DNA of 64,000 nt from Closterium sp. Naga37s-1 (GCA_947471745.1 CANJKZ010000960.1:124001-188000), one strand, 5' to 3'; numbered from the stretch's first letter, positions 54,107 through 64,000 are shown. Notes: a model not told the origin generated them from the letters alone. Translations and numbers: made by a program.

Positions 54107-55350
54107 TTCTGGAACTCCCGCAGCACGTCGATCTTCTTAGCGACCGGCATAACCCACACAAATCGAGTGTGGCGATCCTTCGGTAGCAGGAAGTACAAGC
54201 TGCCATCCTTGGCAGTGACCCGAAATGGCCCGCACAAGTCAATGTGCACGACAACCAGCGCCTCCTCGGCGTCCGAGCCTTTGTCGGGGAAGGTGTGCCG
54301 CGCCAGCTTTCCTCCGACGCATGAGACACCCAGTGGGTCTGCTCCGGTTGATGGAGTGATGTCGAGCCCAATAGCAACTTCATGTTTTGCCGAGCACTTG
54401 ATCGTGTCGACGCTGGCGTGCGCGAGCCTCGCATGCAACCGGCCAGGGGTCGACTTCGTCGTCGAGACGATCGTCCGCAGGGCCACTACATCGGTCGACT
54501 GCGACCGTGTCGAGCAGGGGCGAAGGTTGGTGCAAAGGACTCGTCCGGTGTAGCGTGCTCGACCGAGCACCTCCCCGGTCGCGGCGACAAGCAGCATCTC
54601 GTCACCGTCGCCCTTCAGCTGCACTCCGCTCTCCTTCAGCTGGCCGGCAGATAGCAGGTTCGCCTGTACGCCCGGAACGTAGAGCACGTCGGGAATGAGG
54701 ACCCGCTTCCCGGCCTCCCCTTGCGGGGCGACGGTTTCGCGGCCCTCAACAGGCTGTAGTGCCCCGTTGAATCCACGCACGTGCTTCACGCCGTCGCTCG
54801 GCGCCATGTTGACGAAGACCGCCTTCGTCCCCATCAGGTGGTGGGAGCAGCCGCTGTCAAGCATCACCGCCATCGGGTTGGCTTGCACAGCTGCCGCCAC
54901 CGCCTGGAAGTCCTTGCCAGCCTCCGGCGCCAACGAGACGGTCGGCTCCACTGCGCCGACCATCGAGCACGACGCCTCCCCATCGCCTCGGCTCTTGCCG
55001 CTGGAGTTGTCGACGTCCTTCGTCGACGACGTCTTCTCCTCCTTGCGCGGCTTCGCATCTCGACGTGGGCGACGGCTGGTCGATCGACCGCGGCCTCCCT
55101 TGGTGTCGTCCTCGTCGCTGTCATCGCGATCGAGACACTCGTAGGAAAGGTGGTCGGGGTCGTGGCAGATCCAGCACTCCCGCCGTCGACCACCACCTCC
55201 TCTGCCCTTGTCCCGCGTCGACCTCTTCTCGTCAACGTCCTTCTTCGACCACCCACCTCTGCTACCACCTCCGCCCGGTTTCCCGCGCTGCCCTTGCTGC
55301 TGATTCAGCTTCATTGGTGCAGCGTATTTTGCATGAGGGAGGAGCTCCAT
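54064..55350 (-). pseudogene. Copia-A gag end, zinc knuckle, protease and integrase start
   Basis: In order: a Gly/Lys/Arg-rich gag end, the zinc knuckle CWICHDPDHLSYEC (CX2CX4HX4C), an acidic/basic linker, the protease motif VMLDSGCSHHLMG, the pre-integrase HARLAHASVDTIK, and the first integrase Asp in VHIDLCGPF. It ends by frameshift in LVLVERRRR. All these are in one 428-codon frame, so gag and pol appear fused as usual for copia. Confidence 0.9.
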
Positions 55351-55365
55351 GGGCTGTTCGGCCTC

Positions 55366-55638
55366 CTACATCGCCTCATCTTGAAGAATGTAGCTGGTGA
55401 TGGAGTCCTCGTCGAGGGACTCATGCGTGCCAGGTACCATCATCATCCTCTTCATGAGATTGTAGCCGCGCGGCAGGCCCTTGACGATGTGGGAGATGTA
55501 GGACGCCATCGAGTATTCGGCGCCCGCCATCCGCATCTCAGCCAGGATCCATCGAGCACAGTTGCAGTAGTCCGTCGCCGACTCCTGCTCGCCCATCCGA
55601 ATGTGAGTCATCTTCTCCAGCTGTGCGATGTACAGGTC
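55366..55638 (-). pseudogene. Copia-A gag, central part left of the nested element
   Basis: The frame reads MTHIRMGEQESATDYCNCAR and YISHIVKGLPRGYNLMKR, typical of copia gag (UBN2-like, normally KGLPxxYxxF). It is cut by the TRIM-like insertion at 55639. A stop lies between it and the downstream frame starting at 55350. Confidence 0.8.
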
Positions 55639-55776
55639 TGTCAGAATGTTATATTTGTCTAGCCTGCAGTGGGGTACTCAATAGTGAGTACAACCCAATT
55701 TAGGGTTTGCTATATGTACTCAACTGCTTGCTAGTGAAACCCCTCTTCTCTGATTCATTCGTTCCATATTCTAACA
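55639..55776 (+). repeat. TRIM-like element 5' LTR
   Basis: 138 bp, tgtcagaatg...attctaaca. It shares the core agcctgcagtggggta and cccaattTAGGGTT with the Copia-B LTRs. Confidence 0.92.
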
Positions 55777-57066
55777 TGGAATCAGAGCAGGTCGACCCTC
55801 CCGGGTCGATCCTGTGCATGGGCCCACCGTTAGCTTCCGCTGCTGCTGTCCTGCCTATCCCGCGCCTCGGGCGCGCGCCGGTCTTCTGCCTGCCGCGCGC
55901 TCATGGCGCGCGGCATCTTTTTCTTCCCGCCGCGCGCTCGGAGCGCACGGCGATTTTCTGCCCATCGCGCAGCCCTGGTGGCCGCGCGACGCCCTGCCCT
56001 GCCCGTCGTGCGCCCCGTCGCACGCGACGGTGCCCTGCCCGTCGCACGCCCCAAGGCGTGCGGCGGTTTCGTCGCCGCCCGTCGCTGGCCCGTCCCTGCC
56101 CGTCGCCGGCCCGTCCCTGCCCGTCCCGGCCCGTCCCTGCCCGTCCCGGCCCGTCCCTGCCCGTCGCCGGCCCGTCCCTGCCCGTCGCCGGCCCGTCCAT
56201 GCCCGTCGCCACCCGTCGCCGGCCCGTCGCCGCCCGTCCCGGCCCGGTGCCGGCCCGTCCCGACCCGTCGCCGCTTGTCGCGGCCCTGCTTTCGCCGCCT
56301 GTTGCGACCCTGCCCTGCAGCCGCCCTGTCGCGGCCCTGCCTTTGCCTCCCATTGCTGGGGCCCGCGCGGCCCTCTCCCCCCCCCCCCCCCCCCCCCCCC
56401 CCTTCCTGCAGCCCACGAGCCTCCCCTCGCCGCCTCCTGTCCCCGTGCACCTGTGGGGTGGCGGGTATGGGGGTGGCGGGTGTGTGCACCTTCTCCTCCT
56501 CCGTCTCCCACTGCTGCAGCTGCCGCTGCGGGGGGTGGATATGTGGGAGCTGTCGGAGTAGTACTACGGGGGGGTGGCGTGTGAGCAGAGTTAGAGGTGC
56601 AGCAGGGGGTGTGTGAAAGGGGGGTGGGACAGTTTGGGGATGTTGGGCGGAGGCAGCCGTCTTGTCGCCCGCAGCACCTGTAGTCCGGGGCCTTTGCTGC
56701 TGGTAGCTCAGAGAGCCTGCTGTGCCTGTAGCCCGTGGGTCCGTTGCTCCTGCCGCTCAGAGTTAGCCGCCGAGCCAGTTACTCCTGTAGTCCGGGGCCG
56801 TTGCTCCGGTAGCCACTGTGCGCGCCGCTCCTGTTGCCCGTGTGTCTGCAGCTTCAGGCGTTGTCTCCTATCTCCTTTCCTATCAGTCCAGCCTCCTCCT
56901 CCTCACTTGCCCTCTGTGATAGCCTGTAGCTTTACTTATTACTTTGAACTATAAACTGCTGCTTCTTGTACTTGTGCTCAGAATGTGTGGTGACGTTGTG
57001 ATCCACCCTGAGCTTGTTTTGCTTTGCTTGTTGTGCTGATTACACCCCACTTTGGCTATGGGGGTG

Positions 57067-57204
57067 TGTCAGAATGTTATATTTGTCTAGCCTGCAGTGG
57101 GGTACTCAATAGTGAGTACAGCCCAATTTAGGGTTTGCTATATGTACTCAACTGCTTGCTAGTGAAACCCCTCTTCTCTGATTCATTCGTTCCATATTCT
57201 AACA
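57067..57204 (+). repeat. TRIM-like element 3' LTR
   Basis: 138 bp, identical to the left LTR except for gtacagccca in place of gtacaaccca, which suggests a recent insertion. Confidence 0.92.
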
Positions 57205-57209
57205 AGGTC

Positions 57210-58027
57210 GCCCCTGACCTGGTACGTCGACATGATGAAGTGCCATGCCTAGTGACCAGCATCCAGTCACTCTCGACAGCTCCTGAGCGCCAGCTGCACC
57301 ACCGGCGAGCAGCACCTCGAGATGACCATGAATGTGAGCAAGTGAGCCACACGAAACTCCCCGCGCAGCTCAACATTGTCCACGGGCGGAATTGGCACTG
57401 TGCCGTCGGCGAAGCCCTTCAGCCCGGCGACCTCCAGCTAGGGTTCTATCGACTCCCTCCAGGTGATGAGGTCTCGTCGACCTTGCAGAGGTGCGACAAT
57501 AATCCGGTCCGGTGAAAACTTGAAGTGGCCATACGTCGGTGCAATCCCGCCCGCCGTCACATGCGTCGTCGCTGAGAGCCCTCCACCGCTTCATAGAGGA
57601 GAGCGACGTCGACCATGAACGTCGGCACGCGAGCTGCCTGCAGCTGCCGTCGACTGCTGCACTCGCGCCTGAGTCCTGTCGACGCCACCGTCGACCTTGA
57701 TCACTCCTCTCTGCTTCGTGCCATTGTTGCCGCTGACTCGTGCACCGCCGTCGAACTCGTCGTCGACGCAACCTTCGTTTCGCACCGGTCGAGGAGAAGA
57801 AGGACGGGAAGGGTGTTACGTCGCCCACTGCGTCCGAATCCCCAACTCATCGATCGGCAAGGGGATCGTCCCGTACTCGCCATCCGCGTGGCGTTTGCTC
57901 GCATCAGCCAAGCGTGCCTCCAAGGTGTCCGCTACGCCCGCATTAGCTACGGGGTCGACCATGGTGACTATCGCTGCTGCTGGCCTACGAATGACTTAGT
58001 AGGTGCAAAAGTCGGCTCCTATCTGAA
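57210..58027 (-). pseudogene. Copia-A gag, N-terminal part and 5' leader
   Basis: The minus strand to the right of the nested element continues gag (segments resembling VELRGEFRVAHLLTFMVISR and WHFIMSTYQVRGDL), with stops breaking it near 57250. Further right is the untranslated leader up to the primer site. No intact start codon was chosen. Confidence 0.6.
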
Positions 58028-58059
58028 GGTCGCGTGTTCGATCCACGCTGACCGCACCA
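58028..58059 (-). other. Copia-A primer binding site, complement of a tRNA 3' end
   Basis: On the plus strand this reads a T-arm (gcgtgttcgatccacgc, 58032-58048; 5-bp stem gcgtg/cacgc), an acceptor-stem strand (tgaccgc) and ACCA, directly against the LTR at 58060. So on the element strand the primer site starts TGGTGCGGTCAGCG. The tRNA likeness continues leftward with a D-arm-like gacttagtaggt near 57988. It is not the initiator-Met site (TGGTATCAGAGC) used by Copia-C. Confidence 0.8.
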
Positions 58060-59070
58060 TGTGGAGAAATAGTCTACAACGGTAGTGAGCTAGACTATGG
58101 GGGTTGGCACGAACTACTAGGAGTGATCGTAGCTTTGCCTAGTTCCTTAGTGCTTGCACAATCACGGGAGAAATTGGCAAGAGTTTCCACTAGCAAAGTT
58201 GGAATTCCAGAATTATTCAACAAGCAATGACAACAATGACTACATCAGGCACCTAGCAACTCAGCAGCTAGCCTGGTCGACCGACAGCACAGCATGGTCG
58301 ACCACCTGCCAGCGTTGCGTAGAGGAACCGCGCCAGCACTGCAGAAAGTCGACCTGCCAACACAGCAGGTCGACGGTGTGCCAACGCTGTAGCAGAGCGG
58401 CTGTCCAGCGTTGCCCCGTAGAAGACAGCAGTGCGCACGCTCGCAGATGCGCGCAGACGATTGGCCCGACTTGCACCGTTGTGCATCCGTCGGCTGTTGT
58501 CTGCGCCTGACGAGCCACATCGACTTCGGGATACCAACCCGAAGTCGCCTTCGCCATCGCGACATCGACGGCGTTTGCGTGCCTCCGCAGAACTTGCCGA
58601 GCAGGTTACCCGGTCGACCTGGACAACCCCAGGTGCTCTAGTCGACCACCAAGTGCTTCTAGTCGACTATTGGGTCCCTCTGGTCGACCACCAGGTGCCC
58701 CTGGTCGACCACAGCTCTTGTCGAGCTACCCCCTGGTCGACGGACCCCTTCCGTCGACCAGAACTGTTAGCTTGTTGTCGCCGAGCTCCCCTCGTCGACT
58801 GCTGCTCACTTCTCAGGTCGACGGACTGCTCCGTCGACCTCCTGGTCGAACTGCCCCTCCTGGTCGACGGCCCACCCGTCGCCCAGACCAGTCAGATGCA
58901 GCTGTCGAGCTCCCTGGTCGACAGCAACACCACAGCAGTCCCCTGCAGCTCGACGAAGCCTGTCGAGCAGCTCTCCCACTGTGAACGGTCGGCTGCTACT
59001 CCTGTACATCCGACCAAGTCGTTGGCATTACCCAAGCGAGGGCGGGGCCAACACTCCACTGCCGTTAACA
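58060..59070 (-). repeat. Copia-A 5' LTR
   Basis: 1011 bp, tgtggagaaa...gccgttaaca on the plus strand, followed by the target duplication GGTTC. It is the partner of 49435-50443. Confidence 0.95.
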
Positions 59071-59075
59071 GGTTC

Positions 59076-60873
59076 CATCACAAGTGGAAAAGGAAGCCGA
59101 AAATGGAGGGGGAGAGAACAAGGAGAGCGATGACGACGTGGTGGAAGTGCCATCAACCGTGGCGGCAACTTCCTCAACACCTTCCTCCCTCCCATTGGCG
59201 CTGACCCGCGAGCAACGTACACGTCGCCCCAACACGAAGTACACTGACTATGCTACAGTAGCCGTTGGGGAGTTGGACGAGGAGCGTGCGGCATATTGCT
59301 TCGCAACCTTGGGTGATGACCCTCGCACCCATACCGAGGCTTTGGCTTCTCCGGATGCGCCACTATGGAAGCAAGCGATGGAGAAGGAACTAGCATCGAT
59401 CAAAGAGAATGATGTGTTCGAGCTCGTCGACCCACCGAAGGGTGCCTACTTGGTGGGGTGCAAATGGGTGCTTAAGAAGAAGTTGGGAGCCGATGGGAGT
59501 GTCGAACGCTACAAGGCGAGGCTTGTAGCTCAAGGATACACTCAACAGGAGGGGGAGCACTATAGTGAGATCTTCGCTCCCGTCGCTAAGGCTACTACTC
59601 TTCGTTGTTGCTCGCGCTAGCGACATCTCTCAACCTCGAAGTGGACCAATTGGACGTTTGCACCGCCTTCCTCTACGGGCTTCTCATGGAAGAGGTCTAC
59701 ATGCGGCAACCCCCGGGGTACGATGATGGTAGCGGAAGGGTATGGAAGCTCAAGCGTACCCTCTATGGCTTGAATCAAAGTCCACGCGGATGGTACAAGC
59801 GCATCGACGAGTTTCTTCTTCAACACGGCTTCACTTGTAGCGAGTGCGATAGCGCTTTGTACGTGTTGAAGGAAGGGGAGAAGCAATTGGTGCTTTTACT
59901 CTACGTCGATGACCTACTCCTCTTCTCCGACTCCAAAGACCTCATTCGGGAGGTCAAGCAACGGCTAGGGGCGGAGTTTGCGATAAGGGACTTGGGGCCG
60001 GTCACGTACTACCTTGGGATGCACGTCGACCGTGACCGAGCCAGTGGGACCATCCACCTCCACCAAGAGAAGTATGTGAAGGGGGTAGTGGAGAGCTTTG
60101 GCATGGGCAATAGCAAACCGGTGGGAACACCACTAGCTACGGGATTTTCTTGCCTCACGGGAGAGGAAGAATCCACCCTCGACGAAGCCGAAGGGAAGCG
60201 GTTTCATTCGCTAGTGGGCTCGCTCATGTATACCGCCGTTTCTACTCGTCCCGACCTCGCATACGCCGCCGGGGTGCTTGGACGAGTCGTGAGCAACCCT
60301 CATACCGAGCATGTGCGCGCGGGAGGACGCGTTCTACACTACCTCCAAGGCACACCTAACTTGGGGCTCGTGTATGAAGCTGGCCCAATCGAACTCAATG
60401 GCTATGCCGACTCGGACTACACAGGAGATCCGAGCACGTGCAAGAGTACCTCCGGGTATGTCTTTACCTTTCTTGGGGCAGCCGTGAGTTGGCAAAGCAA
60501 GAAGCAACCAACCGTGGCTCTAAGCTCAACGGAAGCGGAATATATGGCCCTCACTCAAGGTGCCATGGAGGCAATATGGTTACGGCGTCTTCTAGCGGAG
60601 CTTGGGCATCCTCAACCGAACCCAACTCCTCTCTTTTGTGACAACCAAGCCGCCATAAGCCTCCCTCACAACGCCGTCCTTCACGGGCGAACCAAGCATA
60701 TCGAAGTGAAGCATATCGAAGTGAAGCATCACTTCATTCGTGAGGCGGTTGAGAAGGGTGAGGTCAAACTCACTTATGTGAGCACCAAAGCTCAACCGGC
60801 GGATTTCCTCACCAAACCACTCCCTAAAAACTCGTTCCGTGCATGCTGTGAGCGTGTTGGCTTGAGCACCTAG
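59076..60873 (+). pseudogene. Copia-C reverse transcriptase and RNase H (one frameshift)
   Basis: The first frame (to 59620) has an acidic linker and then WKQAMEKELASIKENDVFEL, VGCKWVLKKKLGADGSVERY and VAQGYTQQEGEHYSEIFAPV. A missing base near 59602 shifts to the second frame: LEVDQLDVCTAFLYGLLMEE, LYGLNQSPRGWYKRIDEFLL, LLLYVDDLLLFSDSK, ADSDYTGDPSTCKSTSGYVF, LSSTEAEYMALTQGAMEAIW, CDNQAAISL and the end PADFLTKPLPKNSFRACCER before TAG at 60873. A 15-bp tandem duplication near 60700-60730 repeats KHIEV. No start codon is present because the 5' part is cut off by Copia-A. Apart from the one shift it is well preserved. Confidence 0.93.
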
Positions 60874-60894
60874 TGGCTTGGGTGCAAGGGGGAG

Positions 60895-61428
60895 TGTTGG
60901 AGGTTGCGTGGGGCGGTTTTGCCCCCAACCACCAAGCGGTGCTGTTTTTGGTGCTCACCTTCGAGTGAGCTGCAGGTTTGCGTGGGGTTGAAGTTTGACT
61001 TCGGAAGACTCCACCAATTCGGTGCCACATGGCAGCATCAGGAACATTCGAGATTGAAGGAGCATTCGGTGAAATTCGAGTACCGAATTTTACCCCGTTT
61101 GAAATGTTACACGAATGTTCGCGACACATCTCGTAGTGACTAGATGTTACATGTGCGACTCAATGTATTGAGTAGCTATAAACATGCTCGCCTTGTTTGC
61201 ATGTTTCATACTGAAAATCAGAGTTTCCTATACACAGTTCAACTCGACACAAGTTCCAGAGAGCATCCTATCCTTCAACCTAGAGCATAGCTTTCACGTT
61301 AGAGGCCATAACTCGCTCGATACTTAGGCGATCGACACAATTGATGGCTCGTTGGAAAGCTAAGACAGAGCTCTAGTGATTAAGACAAATCCCAGTTCCT
61401 GCAAAGTAGAGGAGAGTCCTTTACAACA
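60895..61428 (+). repeat. Copia-C LTR (534 bp)
   Basis: It starts tgttggagg and ends ttacaaca (TGTTG...CAACA). A purine tract (gcaagggggag) ends directly before it and the methionine-tRNA primer site tggtatcaaagc (61430-61441) directly follows. Only one copy is in the window. Confidence 0.85.
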
Positions 61429-61429
61429 G

Positions 61430-61978
61430 TGGTATCAAAGCTGGTCGGAGGAGTCTACGCGCGCAACAAGAAGCTAGCATGTCGACGTCAAGCGAGGCCT
61501 CCCGCACTTCCTTGGATGGTGTCGTTGTCAATTCCGGCAAACCCTAGGCAACCGCGACGATGTTCGACACGTCGGCGGTACCGATTTTCACGGGACAAAA
61601 CTACTCCGCGTGGAATTTTAAGTTCCAAGTGTTCATGATGGAGCGGGGACTCCGGGGTTTCTTCAATGGAACGGAGAAGAAGCCGGACAACGAGAGCGAC
61701 ATTGCGGCATGGAAGAAGAAGGACCAAAAGGCGTTCGCTACGTTGATTTCGCACATCGGCATAAATCTTGTGAGCTCGGTGCGCATGTGCATCAAGCTCG
61801 AAGCGTCGGCGCATGAAGCGTGGAAGCGGCTCAAGACGATGCACGTGAACAAGACTCTCCACGGCAAGATCCTAGCCCGGAATGCGTTCTACACCGTGAA
61901 GATGCGCGCGGGCGAATCGATGCACGAGTATGCGACTCGTGTGGAGGAACTCGGGGAAACGTTCATGGACCTCGGTGG
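61430..61978 (+). pseudogene. Copia-C type primer site and gag, truncated
   Basis: After the primer site a gag frame starts near ATG 61560: MFDTSAVPIFTGQNYSAWNF, LRGFFNGTEKKPDNESDIAA, WKKKDQKAFATLISHIGINL and MHEYATRVEELGETFMDLGG. This is the copia gag_2/UBN2 pattern (Y.W...M). It ends abruptly at 61978, where the next element's LTR begins. It is truncated but without visible internal stops. Confidence 0.88.
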
Positions 61979-62109
61979 TGTCAAACTCATATCTAGCTTA
62001 CATTATGTAGCCTGTAGTGGGGTAGCCCATAAGCGGTACAACCCAATTAGGGTTAGTACTTGTACCCAACTCTTTGCTAGTTCATTCATTCTCGTTCATT
62101 CTTCTGACA
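61979..62109 (+). repeat. Copia-B family 5' LTR (131 bp)
   Basis: It runs tgtcaaactc...cttctgaca (TG...CA), with the primer site directly after. It shares a large part of its sequence with the reverse complement of 41053-41176 and a core with the TRIM-like LTRs. Confidence 0.88.
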
Positions 62110-62149
62110 TGGTTTCAGAGCAGGTCCTTCGCTAGGACCTTTTTTTTTT

Positions 62150-63166
62150 AGGGCCTACCACAGAGCTGCTATCTGCCCTGCCCTACCAGCGCGCCGCCTT
62201 GCTGGCTCACGCGCCGCCCTCTGCAGCCCAGCGTGTTGCCCCTGCTGCCCTCGTGCCGCCCCTGCAGCCCCGCGCTCCGACCCTTGCAGCCCGCCCGTCG
62301 CCCCTGCTACCCCGCACGCCGCCCCTTGCGGCCTGCCCGTCGCCCCTAGGCCCCGCGCGCCGCCTCTTGCGGCCCGCGCGTCGCCCCTGCTGCCCCGCGC
62401 GCAGCCCCCTTTCGGCCCGCCCGTCGACCCTAGGCCCCGCGCGCCGCCCCTGCTGCCCTGCTCGCCGCCCCTGCAGCCCCGCGCGCCGCCCCTTGCGGCC
62501 CGCCTTTCGCCCCTGCAGCCCGCGAGCCGCCCTTGCAGCCCCGCGCGCCGCCCCTTGCGGCCCTCCCGCCGCCCCTGCAGCCCCGCGCGCCGCCTCTTGC
62601 GGCCCGCCCGCCGCCCCTGCTGCCCTGCGCGCCGCCCGTCGCCCCTAGGCCCCGCGCGCCGCCCCTGCTGCCCTGCTCGCCGCCCCTGCAGCCCCGCGCG
62701 CCGCCCAATGCGGCCCGCCCTTCGCCCCTGCAGCCCGCGAGCCGAATCTGCAGCCCCGCGCGCTTCCTATTGCGGCCAGCCCGCCGCCCCTGCTGACCCG
62801 CGCGCCGACCCTTGCGGCCCGCCCGTCGCCCCTAGGCCTTGCGTGCCGCCCCTGCTGCCCTGCTCGCCGCCCCTGCAGCCCCGCGCACCGCCCCTTGCGG
62901 CCCGCCCTTCGCCCCTACAGCCCGCGAGCCGCCCACAAAGCCCTGCGCGCCGCCCCTTTCGGCCCTCTAGCCGCCCCTGCAGCCCCGCGCGCCGCCCCTT
63001 GCGGCCCACCTGCCGCCCCTAGGCCCGCCAGCCGCCCCTAGGCCCGCAAGCTGCCACTCTTGCAGCCTGCGCGCTGCCACCTGCAGCCCGCTTGCCGCCC
63101 CTTGCTGCTGCCTGCCCTGTTCCTTGCGCTGCCCGGCTCCTGCTCGCCCTGCATGCTGCGCTGTTT
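62150..63166 (+). repeat. GC-rich repeated leader of the second Copia-B element
   Basis: About 1 kb of imperfect repeats such as cgcgccgcccctgcagcccc and ccccttgcggcccgcccgtc. Long Pro/Ala/Arg frames through it are composition artefacts. It corresponds to 40190-40985 of the minus-strand copy. Confidence 0.85.
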
Positions 63167-64000
63167 TGGCCTCTCGCCGCGTACTCGCGTTCGATCACGA
63201 GGGCCGTCCGATCCAGTTCGACACATGGCTCGACGACTTACAGCTGTACCTACTGAGCGACTCTAGAGACAGCGTTTCGTTGTTTGACCACACGTCTGGA
63301 GCCTCTCTCGCCCCTCCCACCACAGCTGAAAGTGTGACTCGCTCACAGTGGCTTACTCGTGACGCTACTGCTCGCTTAGCCATTCGCAACCACCTGCCGT
63401 TAGCCAAATGCGCTCACTTCGGACAGCACATGAATGCACAGGCACTGTACGACGCTGTAGTCGCCCGTTACTCCTCGCCTGCCACTGCCGCTCTAGAGCG
63501 TCTTCTCCTGCCCTACCTGTTTCCCAAGTTGTCCGCCTTTGCCACAGCGGAGGACCTAGTTACCCACCTTCGCACTAGCGACGCTCGCTACCGCGCTGCC
63601 CTCCCGGCAGAGTTCCTTGACAAGAACCCGCCCCCGATGTACATCACTCTCTACTTTATAGTCACCCGCCTCCCTGACTCTCTTCGCTCTATCAGGGACC
63701 ACTTTCTCGCACTTGACCCCACAGCCCTCACTGTTGACCTACTCGAGCAGCACCTCCTTGCAGCTGAGACTAGTGTAGTTGCTGTAGGTGCCGCTCGTGG
63801 CACTCCTTGCACGCCCTTTTTTGAGGGGTGTTCCCCCTCCCCCCTTGCCCCCTCCTACGCCTCTGCTGCTACTGTTGATGTCCTTGGTGCTGAGGATGTC
63901 GGGGCTGCTTCTGCTAGTGGGAAGCGCCGCAGCAGCAAGGGCAAGGGTGGCACGGGTGGTGGCGGTGGCAGCGGGGGTGGTGGTGGGGGCAGCAGTGGAG
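63167..64000 (+). CDS. Copia-B family gag, open to the window end, start codon apparently lost
   Basis: The frame reads (L)ASRRVLAFDHEGRPIQFDTW, WLTRDATARLAIRNHLP, HMNAQALYDAVVARYSSPAT, LRTSDARYRAALPAEFLDKN, ITLYFIVTRLPDSLRSI and LDPTALTVDLLEQHLLAAET, then Gly/Ser-rich sequence to base 64000 without a stop. It is the same protein as the broken gag at 39146-40159, whose start is MASLNVLTFDHEG; here the aligned start codon is TTG (63167-63169). The protein would form the retrotransposon particle. The remainder lies outside the window. Confidence 0.85.

Larger units (their letters stand above)
55639..57204 (+). mobile_element. TRIM-like non-autonomous LTR element, 1566 bp, nested in Copia-A
   Basis: Two 138-bp LTRs (55639-55776 and 57067-57204), TG...CA, differ at a single visible position. 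They are flanked by AGGTC (55634-55638 and 57205-57209). A primer site tggaatcagagcagg follows the left LTR directly and a G-run (atgggggtg) precedes the right one. The 1.29-kb interior is GC-rich with a long C-run (about 56369-56402) and has no gag or pol signature. LTR and leader resemble those of Copia-B, so a Copia-B relative may mobilise it. Confidence 0.92.
49435..59070 (-). mobile_element. Copia-A: full-length Ty1/copia retrotransposon, 9.6 kb, carrying a nested element
   Basis: Two LTRs of about 1010 bp (49435-50443 and 58060-59070), both TG...CA, are flanked by the 5-bp target duplication GGTTC (49430-49434 and 59071-59075). On the minus strand the 5' LTR is the right one. It is followed without a gap by a TGG-starting primer site (complement of 58028-58059), then gag, protease, integrase, reverse transcriptase, RNase H and a purine tract (ggcaggggag) before the 3' LTR. 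The element is interrupted in gag by the TRIM-like insertion and damaged by a frameshift and an RT duplication. Confidence 0.95.
61979..64000 (+). mobile_element. Second Copia-B family element, 5' part, running off the window
   Basis: It contains the LTR 61979-62109, the primer site tggtttcagagc (62110-62121), a GC-rich leader and gag. It is the plus-strand counterpart of Copia-B (34176-41176). The likely target duplication before it is GGTGG, which cannot be checked because the other end is outside the window. Confidence 0.88.

Noticed and set aside
57985..58059. A tRNA gene
   Set aside because: T-arm and 3' acceptor strand with CCA are present, but the 5' acceptor strand does not pair and nuclear tRNA genes do not encode CCA. 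Its position against an LTR explains it as a primer site.

Overview
The window is nuclear DNA of a photosynthetic eukaryote, most likely a streptophyte (charophyte alga or bryophyte). The evidence is a class XI (plant-type) myosin tail, spliceosomal GT-AG introns in every conserved gene, plant-like U5-40K, NAA10 and RPB12 proteins, and nested Ty1/copia and PIF/Harbinger elements. A Closterium-like zygnematophyte is my guess from the GC-rich, minisatellite-rich style; the sequence does not prove it. There is no bacterial-style operon here.

Conserved genes, left to right: the 3' end of a myosin XI gene (+, 1-2032); the start of RPB12/RPABC4 (+, 2970-3310); the whole U5 snRNP 40-kDa WD40 gene (-, 29815 down to 7636, 8 exons, 389 aa); dolichyl-diphosphatase DOLPP1 (+, 30705-33110, 2 exons, 273 aa); an unrecognised two-exon gene (+, 42189-43514, 244 aa); and NAA10, the catalytic subunit of the NatA N-terminal acetyltransferase (-, 48099 down to 44253, 6 exons, 255 aa). 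For the U5-40K, DOLPP1, 42189 and NAA10 models every splice junction is GT-AG and in a consistent phase, and total lengths divide by three. These are unrelated housekeeping genes (splicing, transcription, glycosylation, N-acetylation, transport).

The most striking feature is how these genes are decorated. In nearly every one, pieces of exons with part of the flanking intron are tandemly repeated inside the introns or just past the stop codon. Myosin has 3 and 5 copies of two dilute-domain exons, U5-40K has copies of exons 4-8, DOLPP1 has 7 copies of the start of exon 2 plus a copy of its end, and NAA10 and the 42189 gene show the same. Several short minisatellites carry a splice donor in their unit. 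Two 16-bp minisatellites dominate: about 1.7 kb downstream of RPB12 exon 2, and about 15.1 kb (about 940 units) filling intron 2 of U5-40K. The long array has no stop codon in any frame, so its apparent 5000-residue reading frames are artefacts.

From about 34 kb to the right end the window is mostly transposons: a decayed minus-strand copia element with a very short LTR (Copia-B, 34.2-41.2 kb); a 647-bp non-autonomous DNA transposon in NAA10; a truncated PIF/Harbinger transposase (48.5-49.3 kb); and a nest in which a 1.57-kb TRIM-like element (55639-57204, target duplication AGGTC) sits inside a 9.6-kb minus-strand copia element (Copia-A, 49435-59070, target duplication GGTTC), which itself interrupts a plus-strand copia element (Copia-C). 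A second member of the Copia-B family enters at 61979 and runs off the window with an open gag frame.
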